A stretch of DNA of 41,896 nucleotides. It comes from RGIG9079 sp964567845. GTDB taxonomy: Bacteria > Bacteroidota > Bacteroidia > Bacteroidales > Marinifilaceae. The notes under the pieces are model-generated. The model made no database searches. It saw only the letters and a program-made list of their open reading frames with translations, and was not told the origin of the DNA. A program made the translations under genes and the position numbers. The DNA lies in the NCBI GenBank assembly GCA_964567845.1, contig CAZMOG010000009.1, positions 1 through 41,896 on the forward strand, in the 5' to 3' direction. Positions within the stretch are counted from its first letter, which is position 1. Every line of letters begins with the position of its first letter. This document shows positions 17,412 through 26,807 of this stretch, piece by piece.

Positions 17412-18323
17412 TTACTTATTTATCAAACCGATTATCTGGTTTACATCATCAAATCCATTTTCATCAAGGTATTGATCTATACCATCGATAACCTTTTGTG
17501 TAATTGCAGGATCTATAAAGTTTGCCGTTCCTATTTGAATTGCTGATGCTCCTGCCAAGAGGAACTCTATGGCATCGGCTGCACTTGCAATACCTCCAAG
17601 TCCGATTACCGGAACTTTCACAACTTTGGCTACCTGCCATACCATTCTTAGCGCTACCGGCTTAACACATGGACCGCTCAAACCTCCTGTAATTGTACTA
17701 AGAATAGGTTTTCTGGTTTTAATGTCGATAGCCATACCCATCATAGTGTTAATCAATGATACCGAATCGGCTCCCGAGGCTTCAACAGCCAATGCTATCT
17801 CTTGAATATTTGTTACATTAGGAGATAGTTTTACGATAAGGTGTTTTTTATATGCCTCTCTGACAGCTTTGACAACTTCAGATGCAGCTGCACAACTTGT
17901 ACCAAAAGCCATGCCTCCCTCTTTAACGTTGGGGCAAGAGATATTCAGCTCGATTGCAGGAATATTCTCTAGTTCGTTGATCATCTCTGCGCATTTTACG
18001 TAATCGCCAACAGATGATCCTGATACATTAACAATGATATTGCTCTTGATGTTCTTGATTGCAGGATAAATTTTATCTACAAAGTATTGGGCACCTTTGT
18101 TTTGTAATCCAACAGCATTTAACATTCCCGATGGAGTTTCCGCCATTCTTGGATATGGATTTCCCTCGCGTGGATTTAGGGTTGTGCCCTTAACTATGAA
18201 ACCTCCCAAATTTTCAAGGTTAACAAAATTGCTATATTCAATTCCGTAACCGAATGTTCCTGATGCGGTTAGCACGGGATTCTTTAATGCTAAACCGTTT
18301 ATATCTACATTTAACTTAGCCAT
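17412..18323 (-). CDS. pyrD: Dihydroorotate dehydrogenase B, catalytic subunit
   Basis: Class 1B dihydroorotate dehydrogenase oxidises dihydroorotate to orotate in pyrimidine synthesis, passing electrons through FMN to PyrK. The 303-residue TIM-barrel protein has NAVGLQNKG, the active-site Cys130 in NISCPNVKEGG (Cys is typical of class 1), KLSPNV, and the phosphate-binding GLGGIASAADAIEFLLAGAS. Its start lies 13 nt inside the end of pyrK, so the two subunits are coupled. Confidence 0.96.
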   Translation of the reverse strand: MAKLNVDINGLALKNPVLTASGTFGYGIEYSNFVNLENLGGFIVKGTTLNPREGNPYPRMAETPSGMLNAVGLQNKGAQYFVDKIYPAIKNIKSNIIVNVSGSSVGDYVKCAEMINELENIPAIELNISCPNVKEGGMAFGTSCAAASEVVKAVREAYKKHLIVKLSPNVTNIQEIALAVEASGADSVSLINTMMGMAIDIKTRKPILSTITGGLSGPCVKPVALRMVWQVAKVVKVPVIGLGGIASAADAIEFLLAGASAIQIGTANFIDPAITQKVIDGIDQYLDENGFDDVNQIIGLINK

Positions 18324-19075
18324 TTCAGATCATTTATATTAAACACCGGACCTGTTGTACATACACATTTGTGTCCCTCTTTGGTATCTTGAACACAACA
18401 CAGACAAGCGCCTATACCGCAGGCCATTTTGTTTTCAAGTGATACCTCGCAGAATATGCCTTTCTCTGAAGCATATTTGGCAACGCCTTTCATCATGGGG
18501 GTGGGGCCGCATGTGTATATTCTGTCATAACTATTCATAAGGATTGAGTGTTGAGTAGGGTATCCCTTCTCTCCAAAACTTCCATCTTCTGTTGTATAGT
18601 ATAAATCTGCAACCTGTTCGAATTTCTCTTTGAGAATAATGTCGGAAGAGCTTCTTGTTCCAATCAAAAGTGTAGGTTTGTTGCCACTTTTACAAATCTC
18701 CTTTGCAAAGTAGTATAGCGGAGCAATTCCTACACCACCTCCTACCAATAATACCTTTTCATTTGCAGATGGCATTGTGAATTCCATGCCCAGGGGTATA
18801 AGAATGTTGATGGAACTTCCATTCGCAATGTGTGATAGCTTTTCTGTACCCTTTCCTGCAATCTTTACAAGCAGCTCTAACTCTCCATTTTTCGAATCTG
18901 CATAGTGAATTGAAATAGGACGACGCAATAAAACTCCGGCATCCTGAATCAAAACATTTACAAATTGTCCCGGTAGAATTTCAGGCAACTCTTCATTTGT
19001 GTGGAGCTTCAATAGGAAGCATCCGGCTCCTACCGGACTATTCTCCACTACTGTAAAATCGACAAGTTTCTTCAT
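18311..19075 (-). CDS. pyrK: Dihydroorotate dehydrogenase B, electron-transfer subunit
   Basis: PyrK links PyrD to NAD+ through FAD and a [2Fe-2S] cluster. The 254-residue protein shows the FAD motif RRPISI (51-56), the NAD-binding VGGGVGIAPLYY (about 111-122) and CGPTPMM. A cysteine cluster C219, C224, C227 and C239 fits the PyrK iron-sulfur pattern. It overlaps pyrD by 13 nt and lies 11 nt after uvrA, so all three genes probably share the uvrA promoter. Confidence 0.96.
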   Translation of the reverse strand: MKKLVDFTVVENSPVGAGCFLLKLHTNEELPEILPGQFVNVLIQDAGVLLRRPISIHYADSKNGELELLVKIAGKGTEKLSHIANGSSINILIPLGMEFTMPSANEKVLLVGGGVGIAPLYYFAKEICKSGNKPTLLIGTRSSSDIILKEKFEQVADLYYTTEDGSFGEKGYPTQHSILMNSYDRIYTCGPTPMMKGVAKYASEKGIFCEVSLENKMACGIGACLCCVQDTKEGHKCVCTTGPVFNINDLKWLS

Positions 19076-19086
19076 TATATTTTGTT

Positions 19087-21864
19087 TTATTTACTATTAT
19101 CTCTACATTTTTTCAAGGCTTGGGCTGTGTAACTCTCGGGGCACTTTTCAATCAACTCTTCCATGGTTCCTTCGAACATTACATTACCTCCTTTTTCGCC
19201 CCCCTCGGGCCCAAGATCAATTATGTAGTCTGCATGTTTGATTACATCTAAATTGTGTTCAATTACTACAATTGAGTGACCTTGTTTTATAAGATCGTCG
19301 AACGATCGCATCAATTTATGAATGTCATGAAAATGTAATCCTGTTGTAGGCTCATCAAAGACAAACAGCGTTGGTTCCGCATGGTCAATGCTTAGGTGGT
19401 ATGCCAATTTAACTCGTTGGCTTTCACCTCCACTAAGTGTATTAGATGGTTGACCCAATTTAACATATTCAAGCCCTACATCTTTAAGTCTTTTCAGTTT
19501 TTTTACAATTGAACGTTCATTTGGATCCAATTCCGAGAAGAAATTTAAGGCATCGTCAACGGTCATTTCCAATATATCGTAAACGCTTTTGCCCTTGTAT
19601 TTTATCTCAAGAATATCATCTTTAAAGCGTTTGCCATGGCACTGTTCACATGGGATAAACATGTCTGCCATAAATTGCATACTAACCTTGATAACCCCTT
19701 CGCCCTCACACATATCGCAACGACCTCCGGCAACATTGAAAGAGAAGAATGATGGTTTGAATCCTTGCATCTTTGCCTGCTTCTGATCTGCGAAAAGCTT
19801 GCGAATATCATCCCATGCTTTGATATAGGTGATAGGGTTGGAACGCGACGATTTTCCTATCGGGTGTTGATCAACAAACTCAATCTGTTTAAGTGCTGAA
19901 ACATCGCCCTCAATTTTGTCATAACTTCCAACCTGATCGGAACTCTCACCATAGATTTTTGATAGGGCGGGAACCAGAATGCGTTTTACCAATGTACTCT
20001 TACCCGAGCCGCTTACGCCTGTAATGGCTGTCATTACTCTGAGTGGAATATGAACAGTTATATTCTTTAGGTTATTCTCGGTTGCTCCGGATAAAACTAT
20101 CTGTTTTGTAAATGTTCTTCGCTCTTTTGGTGTTTCAATGCGTCTTCTGCCGCAAAGGTAGTCGGCAGTAAGGGTATTGGCATTCTCAAGTCCCTTAATA
20201 TCGCCATGGTAAACAACCTCGCCTCCAACTGCTCCTGCCAATGGGCCAATATCGATGATCTTGTCGGCCGAGCGCATAATCTCTTCATCGTGTTCAACAA
20301 CCACAACTGTATTTCCAATATCGCGAAGTCTCTTTAAAACGCGTATTAGTTTCTCTGAGTCGCGCGCATGAAGTCCGATACTTGGTTCATCTAAAACGTA
20401 CAGTGAGCCAACAAGTGCTGAACCTAACGATGTTGCCAAATTTACACGTTGGCTTTCACCTCCTGAAAGAGTCGATGCCAAACGGTTAAGAGTCAGGTAT
20501 TCAAGACCAACTTCGCGCATGAATTCAAGTCGACTTGTGATTTCAGGCATAATGCGTAATGCAATCTCTTGCTCCTCGATATGTAAATTCTTAAAAAAAG
20601 GAATCAATTCCGAGATAGGCATGTCTACAAGTTCGGGTAATGATTTTCCACCTACTTTTACATATGATGCCTGAGGTTTTAATCGTGTTCCATGACACTC
20701 CGGACATGTGGTTTTACCGGTATATCTGGCAATCATAACCCTGTTCTGAATCTTATATTTGTGGCGCTCAAGATCTGCAAAGGTGGCATTGATTCCCACT
20801 TCAGGAATATCAAGAAATCCATTCCACAGCATATCTTTCTCTTTGTCGCTCAATAGGTAATAGGGTTTATGTATAGGAAAATCAACCTTGTGTGCATTTA
20901 AGATGAACCATTTCTTCCATTCGCTCATCTTTTCACCTCGCCAACACATAACTGCATTATCGTAAACGCTTAATGATTTATTGGGCACAACTAAGTTTTC
21001 ATCGATTCCTAAAATCTTTCCATAACCGTTACACTTTGGGCAGGCCCCAATAGGCGAGTTGAAACTGAACATGTTGGCCGATGGCTGTTCGAATAATATG
21101 CCGTCGGCCTCGAATCGGTTAGAGAAGTGGTGTTTTTCACCATTTATCATTATGTAACACTCTCCGTTTCCTTCGTTAACAGCACCCTCTATTGATTCGT
21201 ACAGTCGGGATTTATTCTCGTCACTATTATCAATTGTTATTCTATCGACAACCAACAACAACTCCTCCTTTTCAGGAAGCTCTTCAATATTGTTATTGAT
21301 AATATCATCAATTCTGATAAAGTTACCATTATGTTCCAATCGGACATATCCTTGGTTGTGCAGGGTGGTTAATTTCTCTTTGTCGGATATATTCGCAATC
21401 CTGGTTAGGATTATAGCTGTTAAACCTTGGTGTTTAAGTACAAATTTTCTGATGCTTTCAACAGTGTCGCAACGAACCTCTTTACCTGAAACCGGAGAGT
21501 ATGTCTTGCCAATTCGGGCATATAGAAGTTTTAAGTAATCGTATATCTCTGTAAGTGTTCCTACAGTTGAGCGAGGATTCGATGAGTTAACCTTTTGCTC
21601 AATTGCAATTGATGGTGGTATGCCTAAAATGGAATCGCACTCAGGTTTGTTTAAACGTCCTAAGAATTGTCTGGCATAGGATGATAGTGACTCAACATAT
21701 CTGCGTTGGCCTTCTGCATAGAGAGTGTCAAACGCCAATGACGACTTACCACTTCCTGATACGCCTGTAACGACGGTAAGGGTATTTAAATCTAACTTCA
21801 ATGATATGTTTTTAAGATTGTTGACCCTAACTCCATTTAGTGAAATGTATCTCTCTTCTGCCAT
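19087..21864 (-). CDS. uvrA: Excinuclease ABC subunit A
   Basis: UvrA is the damage-sensing ATPase of nucleotide excision repair. The 925-residue protein is full length, with two ABC modules: Walker A GVSGSGKSS (34-42) and GVSGSGKST in the C-terminal half. Signatures LSGGESQRVNLA and LSGGESQRVKLA follow. Zinc-binding Cys pairs are seen in CPKCNGYG and CPECHG of the first half and in CDMCEGEG and CEQCHG of the second. It has its own promoter and is followed at 11 nt by pyrK. Confidence 0.97.
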   Translation of the reverse strand: MAEERYISLNGVRVNNLKNISLKLDLNTLTVVTGVSGSGKSSLAFDTLYAEGQRRYVESLSSYARQFLGRLNKPECDSILGIPPSIAIEQKVNSSNPRSTVGTLTEIYDYLKLLYARIGKTYSPVSGKEVRCDTVESIRKFVLKHQGLTAIILTRIANISDKEKLTTLHNQGYVRLEHNGNFIRIDDIINNNIEELPEKEELLLVVDRITIDNSDENKSRLYESIEGAVNEGNGECYIMINGEKHHFSNRFEADGILFEQPSANMFSFNSPIGACPKCNGYGKILGIDENLVVPNKSLSVYDNAVMCWRGEKMSEWKKWFILNAHKVDFPIHKPYYLLSDKEKDMLWNGFLDIPEVGINATFADLERHKYKIQNRVMIARYTGKTTCPECHGTRLKPQASYVKVGGKSLPELVDMPISELIPFFKNLHIEEQEIALRIMPEITSRLEFMREVGLEYLTLNRLASTLSGGESQRVNLATSLGSALVGSLYVLDEPSIGLHARDSEKLIRVLKRLRDIGNTVVVVEHDEEIMRSADKIIDIGPLAGAVGGEVVYHGDIKGLENANTLTADYLCGRRRIETPKERRTFTKQIVLSGATENNLKNITVHIPLRVMTAITGVSGSGKSTLVKRILVPALSKIYGESSDQVGSYDKIEGDVSALKQIEFVDQHPIGKSSRSNPITYIKAWDDIRKLFADQKQAKMQGFKPSFFSFNVAGGRCDMCEGEGVIKVSMQFMADMFIPCEQCHGKRFKDDILEIKYKGKSVYDILEMTVDDALNFFSELDPNERSIVKKLKRLKDVGLEYVKLGQPSNTLSGGESQRVKLAYHLSIDHAEPTLFVFDEPTTGLHFHDIHKLMRSFDDLIKQGHSIVVIEHNLDVIKHADYIIDLGPEGGEKGGNVMFEGTMEELIEKCPESYTAQALKKCRDNSK

Positions 21865-21898
21865 CTTTTAATCCTCGACTTATAAAGCTTCTAATCTA

Positions 21899-21929
21899 CA
21901 AAAATAAGAAAAGGTGGGCGAAGAACAAA
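21899..21929 (-). promoter_or_regulatory. Predicted uvrA promoter
   Basis: On the minus strand TTTG (21926-21929) is followed by exactly 19 nt and TATTTTTG (21899-21906), a full match to the Bacteroidota TTTG-N19-TAnnTTTG promoter. Transcription would begin near 21892, about 28 nt before the uvrA ATG. Confidence 0.75.
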
Positions 21930-21942
21930 AAATAAAAACTAA

Positions 21943-21968
21943 AAAAGGGTGTCATTTGACACCCTTTT
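21943..21968 (-). terminator. Rho-independent terminator of rpsF-rpsR-rplI
   Basis: GGGTGTCA (21947-21954) pairs with TGACACCC (21957-21964), extended by A-T pairs. On the minus strand a run of T follows the hairpin. It lies 40 nt after the rplI stop and just before the uvrA promoter. Confidence 0.9.
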
Positions 21969-22008
21969 ATGTTTGTTTGTTTGGAAAAGCTTTAATTTAC
22001 TAATTTTT

Positions 22009-22449
22009 TTATTCGGCAACTACCTCGAATGCAACGTCAACCTTAACCTCGCGGTGCAATTTAATTGTTGCAGTGTACTGGCCAATCTCTTTAACCTCTT
22101 TAAGCATAATCTTCTTTCTATCGATCTCGAATCCCTGTGCGCCCAATGCCTCAGCGATCATAACGTTGTTGATAGAACCGAAAATCTTACCGGTAGAGCT
22201 TGACTTAGCATTCAATGTAAGTTTAACATCTGCCAACTTAGCTGCCAACTCCTCAGCCTCAGCCTTAATCTTAGCCTCTTTGTGAGCACGTTGCTTGATG
22301 TTCTCAGCAACAATCTTCTTAGCAGACTCAGTTGCAAGAATAGCGTATCCCTGTGGGATCAAATAGTTACGTCCGTAACCAGGCTTTACATTTACGATGT
22401 CATCCTTGTGACCCAATGTAGCTATATCGCTTAACAAAATTACTTCCAT
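22009..22449 (-). CDS. rplI: 50S ribosomal protein L9
   Basis: L9 binds 23S rRNA and spans the L1-stalk side of the large subunit. The 146-residue protein has the conserved N-terminal domain (MEVILLSDIATLGHKDDIVNVKPGYGRNYLIP in two halves, with GYGRNYL diagnostic), a long connecting helix and a C-terminal domain with GKIFGSI. It is the third gene of the rpsF-rpsR-rplI operon and is followed by a strong terminator. Confidence 0.98.
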   Translation of the reverse strand: MEVILLSDIATLGHKDDIVNVKPGYGRNYLIPQGYAILATESAKKIVAENIKQRAHKEAKIKAEAEELAAKLADVKLTLNAKSSSTGKIFGSINNVMIAEALGAQGFEIDRKKIMLKEVKEIGQYTATIKLHREVKVDVAFEVVAE

Positions 22450-22471
22450 TCTTTAGTCCTCCTTTGTTTAA

Positions 22472-22741
22472 TTATTTCATCAAATCAGTTACATATGGAA
22501 GCAAAGCAAGGTGTCTTGCGCGCTTAACAGCTGTTGCAACTTTTCTCTGGAACTTCATAGATGTTCCTGTAATACGTCTTGGAAGGATCTTTCCCTGCTC
22601 GTTCAAGAATTTTTTCAAGAACTCAGGATCTTTGTAATCGATATACTTGATTCCTGCCTTTTTGAAACGACAATACTTTTTCTTCTTGATATCCACTGTT
22701 GGTGGAGTTAAGTATCTGATCTCGCTATCTATCTGTGCCAT
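22472..22741 (-). CDS. rpsR: 30S ribosomal protein S18
   Basis: S18 binds the central domain of 16S rRNA as a heterodimer with S6. The 89-residue protein carries the signature DYKDPEFLKKFLNEQGKILP followed by RRITG, and ends in AVKRARHLALLPYVTD. It starts 3 nt after the rpsF stop. Confidence 0.98.
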   Translation of the reverse strand: MAQIDSEIRYLTPPTVDIKKKKYCRFKKAGIKYIDYKDPEFLKKFLNEQGKILPRRITGTSMKFQRKVATAVKRARHLALLPYVTDLMK

Positions 22742-22744
22742 GAC

Positions 22745-23095
22745 TTATTTCTCCTCTGATTTGTTAGACAATTTGTTCTTTCTCTTCTCTGCGTATGCCA
22801 AAGCAAACTTGTCGAGCTTGAAGGTTAAGAAACGAATAACTCTCTCGTCACGTCTGTAAGCTGTCTCAAGTTTCTCGATAAGAGAACCCTCGCCGCTAAA
22901 CTGTAGTAACTGATAGAATCCTGTTGTTTTGTTCTGGATAGGATAAGCCAGTTTGCGAAGTCCCCATGACTCCTCATTCTCAATAGCGCCACCATTTGCA
23001 AGAATGACGTTCTTGAACTTTTCTGCCGCTTCCTTTACCTGTGTTTCAGATAAAACGGGAGTTGTAATGAAAACGGTCTCGTAATGATTCAACAT
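22745..23095 (-). CDS. rpsF: 30S ribosomal protein S6
   Basis: S6 is a small-subunit protein that pairs with S18. The 116-residue sequence opens MLNHYETVFITTPVLSETQV and has WGLRKLAYPIQNKTTGFYQL and RRDERVIRFLTFKLD, all typical of S6. It is the first gene of the operon; the leader is only about 33 nt and shows no S6-S18 binding hairpin. Confidence 0.98.
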   Translation of the reverse strand: MLNHYETVFITTPVLSETQVKEAAEKFKNVILANGGAIENEESWGLRKLAYPIQNKTTGFYQLLQFSGEGSLIEKLETAYRRDERVIRFLTFKLDKFALAYAEKRKNKLSNKSEEK

Positions 23096-23134
23096 AGTTT
23101 TAATTAATTTGGTAAAAAATTATTTTATCGGGCG

Positions 23135-23165
23135 CAAAGGTAATGCTTTTATTCGAAATAACAAA
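23135..23165 (-). promoter_or_regulatory. Predicted rpsF operon promoter
   Basis: On the minus strand TTTG (23162-23165), 19 nt, then TACCTTTG (23135-23142) is an exact match to the Bacteroidota promoter. The TACCTTTGCG form is typical of strong promoters in this phylum. The start site would be near 23128. Confidence 0.85.
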
Positions 23166-23181
23166 GCATTTTTCCTATTTT

Positions 23182-24216
23182 TTAACGATATATCTTGCGC
23201 TGTTGCAGTGCCTTACGATACTTGCTGGCATTTACATTATGCTCTCGAAGAGTTTTTGCAAAAATGTGTGTTCCGGAAAAATCTGAATTGGCACAAAAAA
23301 ATATAAAGTCATGATTCTCAGCATTTAACACTGCATCTATTGCCTGGAGCGAGGGCACACGAATTGGTCCCGGAGGCAAACCGGCATACTTGTATGTATT
23401 ATATGGCGAGTCAATTAATTTATGTTTATCCAAAACTCTTTTCGCCTCAAAATCGTTATTGGCGAATTTTAGTGTAGGATCAGCCTCTAATTTCATCCCT
23501 TTTTTAAGGCGATTAATGTATACACCTGCAATACGTCGGTATTCGGGAACGTATGAACTCTCTTCATCTATAATTGATGCCAAAGTTGCTACCTGAATGG
23601 GGGTAAGGGCTATTCTTTCCGCTTTTGCCAATCGTTCATTATTCCAGAATTTCTGATATTCTTGTTTCATTTTGGCAAGCAGGGAAATCTCGTTGGTAGT
23701 CCAATAAATTTTGTATGTATTGGGAATAAAAAGAGCGGGTAGTGTCTCTTTTGTAAAACCTAATCCGTTGACTATTTGAGTGTCTCGAAGTAAAGAATCC
23801 ATTTTTATAGAATCAACACTGTAAAGATTCTGTGATGCATATTGAATAATATCACCTATATCTCTTGTAGAGATAAATGTAAAATCGATAGCATCCTGTT
23901 CGCCAATTCTGAGTTTGTTAACTATTTGCTCTATTGATAGGTTTGCTATATTATAACGTCCAATTTTTTTAGCTGGATTATAGTGTTTTAACGAGGCAAA
24001 ATGTTTAAAAAGTGCCGGATGCGAGAAATTTGTAAGCCTCTCCAAATTGTCGGCAACGCTGTCAAGTGTATAGTTTTCGGTTACATGAATAATAGTCTCA
24101 TCATTATTGGAAGAGATAGGATAGTAGAGTATTCTGTGTAGCTGCCATACTGTAACTGCAATCACAATAACCATTGCAGTTACAGCAATCAAGCCAAATT
24201 TAATAACCCTTTTCAT
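23182..24216 (-). CDS. mltG: Endolytic murein transglycosylase MltG
   Basis: MltG cuts nascent glycan strands in the inner membrane and is thought to set their length. The 344-residue protein has one N-terminal membrane helix (about 7-25) and the YceG domain, with IPNTYKIYW (164-172), LASIIDEES (212-220), RIAGVYINRL and LEADPTLKFA. The DEE segment (217-219) aligns with the E-K-E of E. coli MltG, where the catalytic Glu lies. It follows the DUF3078 gene by 16 nt. It is independent of the mre operon here, although both act on wall growth. Confidence 0.93.
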   Translation of the reverse strand: MKRVIKFGLIAVTAMVIVIAVTVWQLHRILYYPISSNNDETIIHVTENYTLDSVADNLERLTNFSHPALFKHFASLKHYNPAKKIGRYNIANLSIEQIVNKLRIGEQDAIDFTFISTRDIGDIIQYASQNLYSVDSIKMDSLLRDTQIVNGLGFTKETLPALFIPNTYKIYWTTNEISLLAKMKQEYQKFWNNERLAKAERIALTPIQVATLASIIDEESSYVPEYRRIAGVYINRLKKGMKLEADPTLKFANNDFEAKRVLDKHKLIDSPYNTYKYAGLPPGPIRVPSLQAIDAVLNAENHDFIFFCANSDFSGTHIFAKTLREHNVNASKYRKALQQRKIYR

Positions 24217-24232
24217 CTATCATGTTATATTG

Positions 24233-25810
24233 TTAAATGTAGAAACTGAATCCAATACCAAGGTTTTCTTTGAATTGAATCTTTTTGGATGAATTTTCAT
24301 CATACTTTGCCTCCATGTATAGAGTTGCATTCATGAAGGTATTGATATTGAATTTAAATGTTCCTCTCCAGTAGGCATATATAGGTATGTCATAATCTTT
24401 TATGTTGTAGTATATGAATGACTCGAAGTTACTATTAATATCAAGAAATTTCCATAATGTTTTTGATGTGTGGTTATACACAATATTGAAACCTACACTC
24501 GATTTTAAATGTTTATTCTCTTTAACTCCATAATTGGTAGGGGTAATTTTCTCTATATCGCGAATATAGGTCATTTTACCCGATGCAGGAGCCAATAGAA
24601 GAGATATTCGGTTATTAGGTTTGAAGTTCATTCCGGCCGAGGGAACAATATATGTCGGAGACATAAAGTTGGCAACCAACGTAGCATCATCACCAGAGTA
24701 TTTATATGAGTTAAATAATTGGGTTTGAACATTTAACTGCACTGTATAGTACCAATGTTCGGATTTTGTTTTATATCCTAATTTAGTATTTAACTCAAAA
24801 TAGTCGTCACTTTTTCTGGGCGATGTTCCTTCATAAAGAACCATACCTAAGTTGTATTTCAAATAGTTTTCAAAACTTAGGCGGTTGTGATTATAGTTGG
24901 CAAATGCTCCGAATTTGAACAATATTGAGAAGGAGTTTTGACCTCCGCCTTGCCAGTTTTTATTGGCAGCCTGTGTCATATTAAGGTTGTATGATGTATA
25001 TCCTGACCAACGTTTTCTATACACCGATCCTTTATTCAAACCGAAATTGAATCGGCTTAAATCAAGTTCATTTTTTTGTGTAAAATCCTTATTCTCGACA
25101 ATCAAATCTTCTAATCTATGATCATTGGCAGATTCATCGATATTGATTCTTATCTTGCTTCCTCCAGGCAGAGTTTCAATCCAGGTCCTGATAGTATCGC
25201 CCGCCATTGTTCTAAACCACACTCGTCTATATTGATGGCGTTTTCCATGAATCCACATAGATTGGACCAAATCTTCATTGGCATCAACAATTTCAAGTAG
25301 TACAGAGTCGCGGCTAACTTTTCTAAGCCACTGAAAATTACTGTCTTCACGAACTGCTGATATCAATAGTTGCAAATCGTTGTGATCAACATAATCCTCG
25401 GCATAACGAACACTGTCAAATGTAACCTTGCGTTGAATATAAGCCATTGACTCAACCTTCTTGCCCGTACTTTCGGTAATTCTTCGGAATGCGCTTATCT
25501 GATTTTGCAAGGTTCTGTTTTCGGCATATTTTGTCAGTACGGTAATTGCATCGCTTAATTCGGGATCATTGGGCATATCGGCCTTGATTCCTTGTATCAA
25601 ATACCATAATCCCACATTATCAATCATTCTTGGAAGACGACTTTTTTTATCAATTCTATTGGGAATAGTTAAGTTATTCTCAATATGTTTGGTAAAGTAA
25701 CGAGGGGGTAGTGGTACTATGGAGTTGTCGATAGTAGTGATAACCTGTCCCTTCGCACATAAAGATGCGAAGATTAGCACAAAAACAATAATACACCTAA
25801 TGCGTAACAT
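24233..25810 (-). CDS. DUF3078 outer-membrane beta-barrel protein
   Basis: The 525-residue protein has an N-terminal signal peptide ending near SLCAKG. A globular N-terminal region follows (about 30-260), then a C-terminal barrel-like region of alternating strands ending in the aromatic FSFYI. The DUF3078 hallmark NWQGGGQNSFSI is present at about 290. Proteins of this family are predicted to lie in the outer membrane of Bacteroidota; the function is unknown. Its ATG lies 1 nt from the stop of the SDR gene and mltG follows at 16 nt, so the three are probably one operon. Confidence 0.85.
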   Translation of the reverse strand: MLRIRCIIVFVLIFASLCAKGQVITTIDNSIVPLPPRYFTKHIENNLTIPNRIDKKSRLPRMIDNVGLWYLIQGIKADMPNDPELSDAITVLTKYAENRTLQNQISAFRRITESTGKKVESMAYIQRKVTFDSVRYAEDYVDHNDLQLLISAVREDSNFQWLRKVSRDSVLLEIVDANEDLVQSMWIHGKRHQYRRVWFRTMAGDTIRTWIETLPGGSKIRINIDESANDHRLEDLIVENKDFTQKNELDLSRFNFGLNKGSVYRKRWSGYTSYNLNMTQAANKNWQGGGQNSFSILFKFGAFANYNHNRLSFENYLKYNLGMVLYEGTSPRKSDDYFELNTKLGYKTKSEHWYYTVQLNVQTQLFNSYKYSGDDATLVANFMSPTYIVPSAGMNFKPNNRISLLLAPASGKMTYIRDIEKITPTNYGVKENKHLKSSVGFNIVYNHTSKTLWKFLDINSNFESFIYYNIKDYDIPIYAYWRGTFKFNINTFMNATLYMEAKYDENSSKKIQFKENLGIGFSFYI

Positions 25811-25811
25811 A

Positions 25812-26618
25812 CTAAAACGGAGAATTTGGTTCTTTAGACATGTGAGACAAACACAATCTATCCAATAATGATGGCCACCATTTACTTAAGAATACAGTTA
25901 ATTTTCCCTCGACAAAGGTCATCACAATTGAACGTTTTTTCTTAATTATTCCCTTGACGATTATCTCTGCACAACGCTCAGCCGACATCATTTTTTCCTC
26001 GTTTCTTGGGGTTTCTCCTTGTTGCGAGCCATCGGCAGTAAGGGCTGTTTTTCTGATGTTTGATGCGGTGAAACCTGGAGCTGCAACTAAAACATGAAGT
26101 CCTCTTCGCAAATATTCTATACGTATTGTATCAAGGAATCCACGCACAGCAAATTTACTTGCAGCATAGCCGGTACGTGCAGGAAGACCAACATGACCTG
26201 CAATTGAAATTACACCAACCAAACTTCCTTTTCTATCTAATAAATAAGGTAAAGCATATTTGGTACAGTTTACGGTTCCCCAGAAATTTACATCCATAAG
26301 TTTGTGCAATACACTCAAATCGGTATCGATTAACATGGCACGCATAGATATTCCTGCATTATTGATAAGTACATCAATGTGGCCAAATTTTTCAATAGTC
26401 TTCTTTACGAGATTTTCGCAATCTTCAGGATTAGTTACATCAACCTGAACGGGCAAAAACTCGATACCTTGAGCGCTATAGTGTGCGCACATTGCATTTA
26501 ATTTATCTATGGAACGGGCAGCAGCAACAATTTTGGCTTTTCTCTTTGCCAACTCACCAACCAACGCCTCGCCAATACCTGAAGAGGCTCCTGTAACAAT
26601 AACAACTCTGTCTTTCAT
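25812..26618 (-). CDS. Short-chain dehydrogenase/reductase
   Basis: This is a classical SDR of 268 residues with the nucleotide-binding TGASSGIG (9-16), NNAG (86-89), and the catalytic Ser138, Tyr151 and Lys155 (YAASK). The basic residue after the first strand (AAARS) favours NADP(H). The C-terminal 60 residues are basic and hydrophobic (KRSIVMTFVEGKLTVFLSKW), as in membrane-associated DHRS7-like SDRs. The substrate is unknown. It is the first gene of the operon with DUF3078 and mltG. Confidence 0.93.
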   Translation of the reverse strand: MKDRVVIVTGASSGIGEALVGELAKRKAKIVAAARSIDKLNAMCAHYSAQGIEFLPVQVDVTNPEDCENLVKKTIEKFGHIDVLINNAGISMRAMLIDTDLSVLHKLMDVNFWGTVNCTKYALPYLLDRKGSLVGVISIAGHVGLPARTGYAASKFAVRGFLDTIRIEYLRRGLHVLVAAPGFTASNIRKTALTADGSQQGETPRNEEKMMSAERCAEIIVKGIIKKKRSIVMTFVEGKLTVFLSKWWPSLLDRLCLSHMSKEPNSPF

Positions 26619-26653
26619 ACCTTTATATAGTAGTGTAATATAATACCAAAATA

Positions 26654-26684
26654 CAAAGGTAGTTATTTATAGTAATTTTGCAAT
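26654..26684 (-). promoter_or_regulatory. Predicted promoter of SDR-DUF3078-mltG operon
   Basis: The minus strand reads TACCTTTG at 26654-26661, with ATTG 19 nt upstream (26681-26684), one base from the TTTG consensus. The leader to the SDR ATG is about 28 nt. Confidence 0.65.
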
Positions 26685-26754
26685 ATTTAAGATGTTAATA
26701 ATTATTACAATACTTGTCCTATAATTTATATTATGTAAAATAGTTATATAAAAA

Positions 26755-26786
26755 AAGGGGAGCAGCCCATGTTTGAACTGCCCCTT
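26755..26786 (-). terminator. Terminator of the TPR protein gene
   Basis: AAGGGG (26755-26760) pairs with CCCCTT (26781-26786), and CAG pairs with CTG after a two-base bulge. On the minus strand the hairpin is followed by a T-rich run. It lies 22 nt after the stop of the TPR gene. Confidence 0.8.
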
Positions 26787-26807
26787 GATAACTTGTATAA
26801 TGAGTAA

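Noticed and set aside
23096..23130. S6-S18 autoregulatory leader before rpsF
   Set aside because: The leader of about 33 nt is AT-rich and has no hairpin able to form the known S6-S18 binding element.
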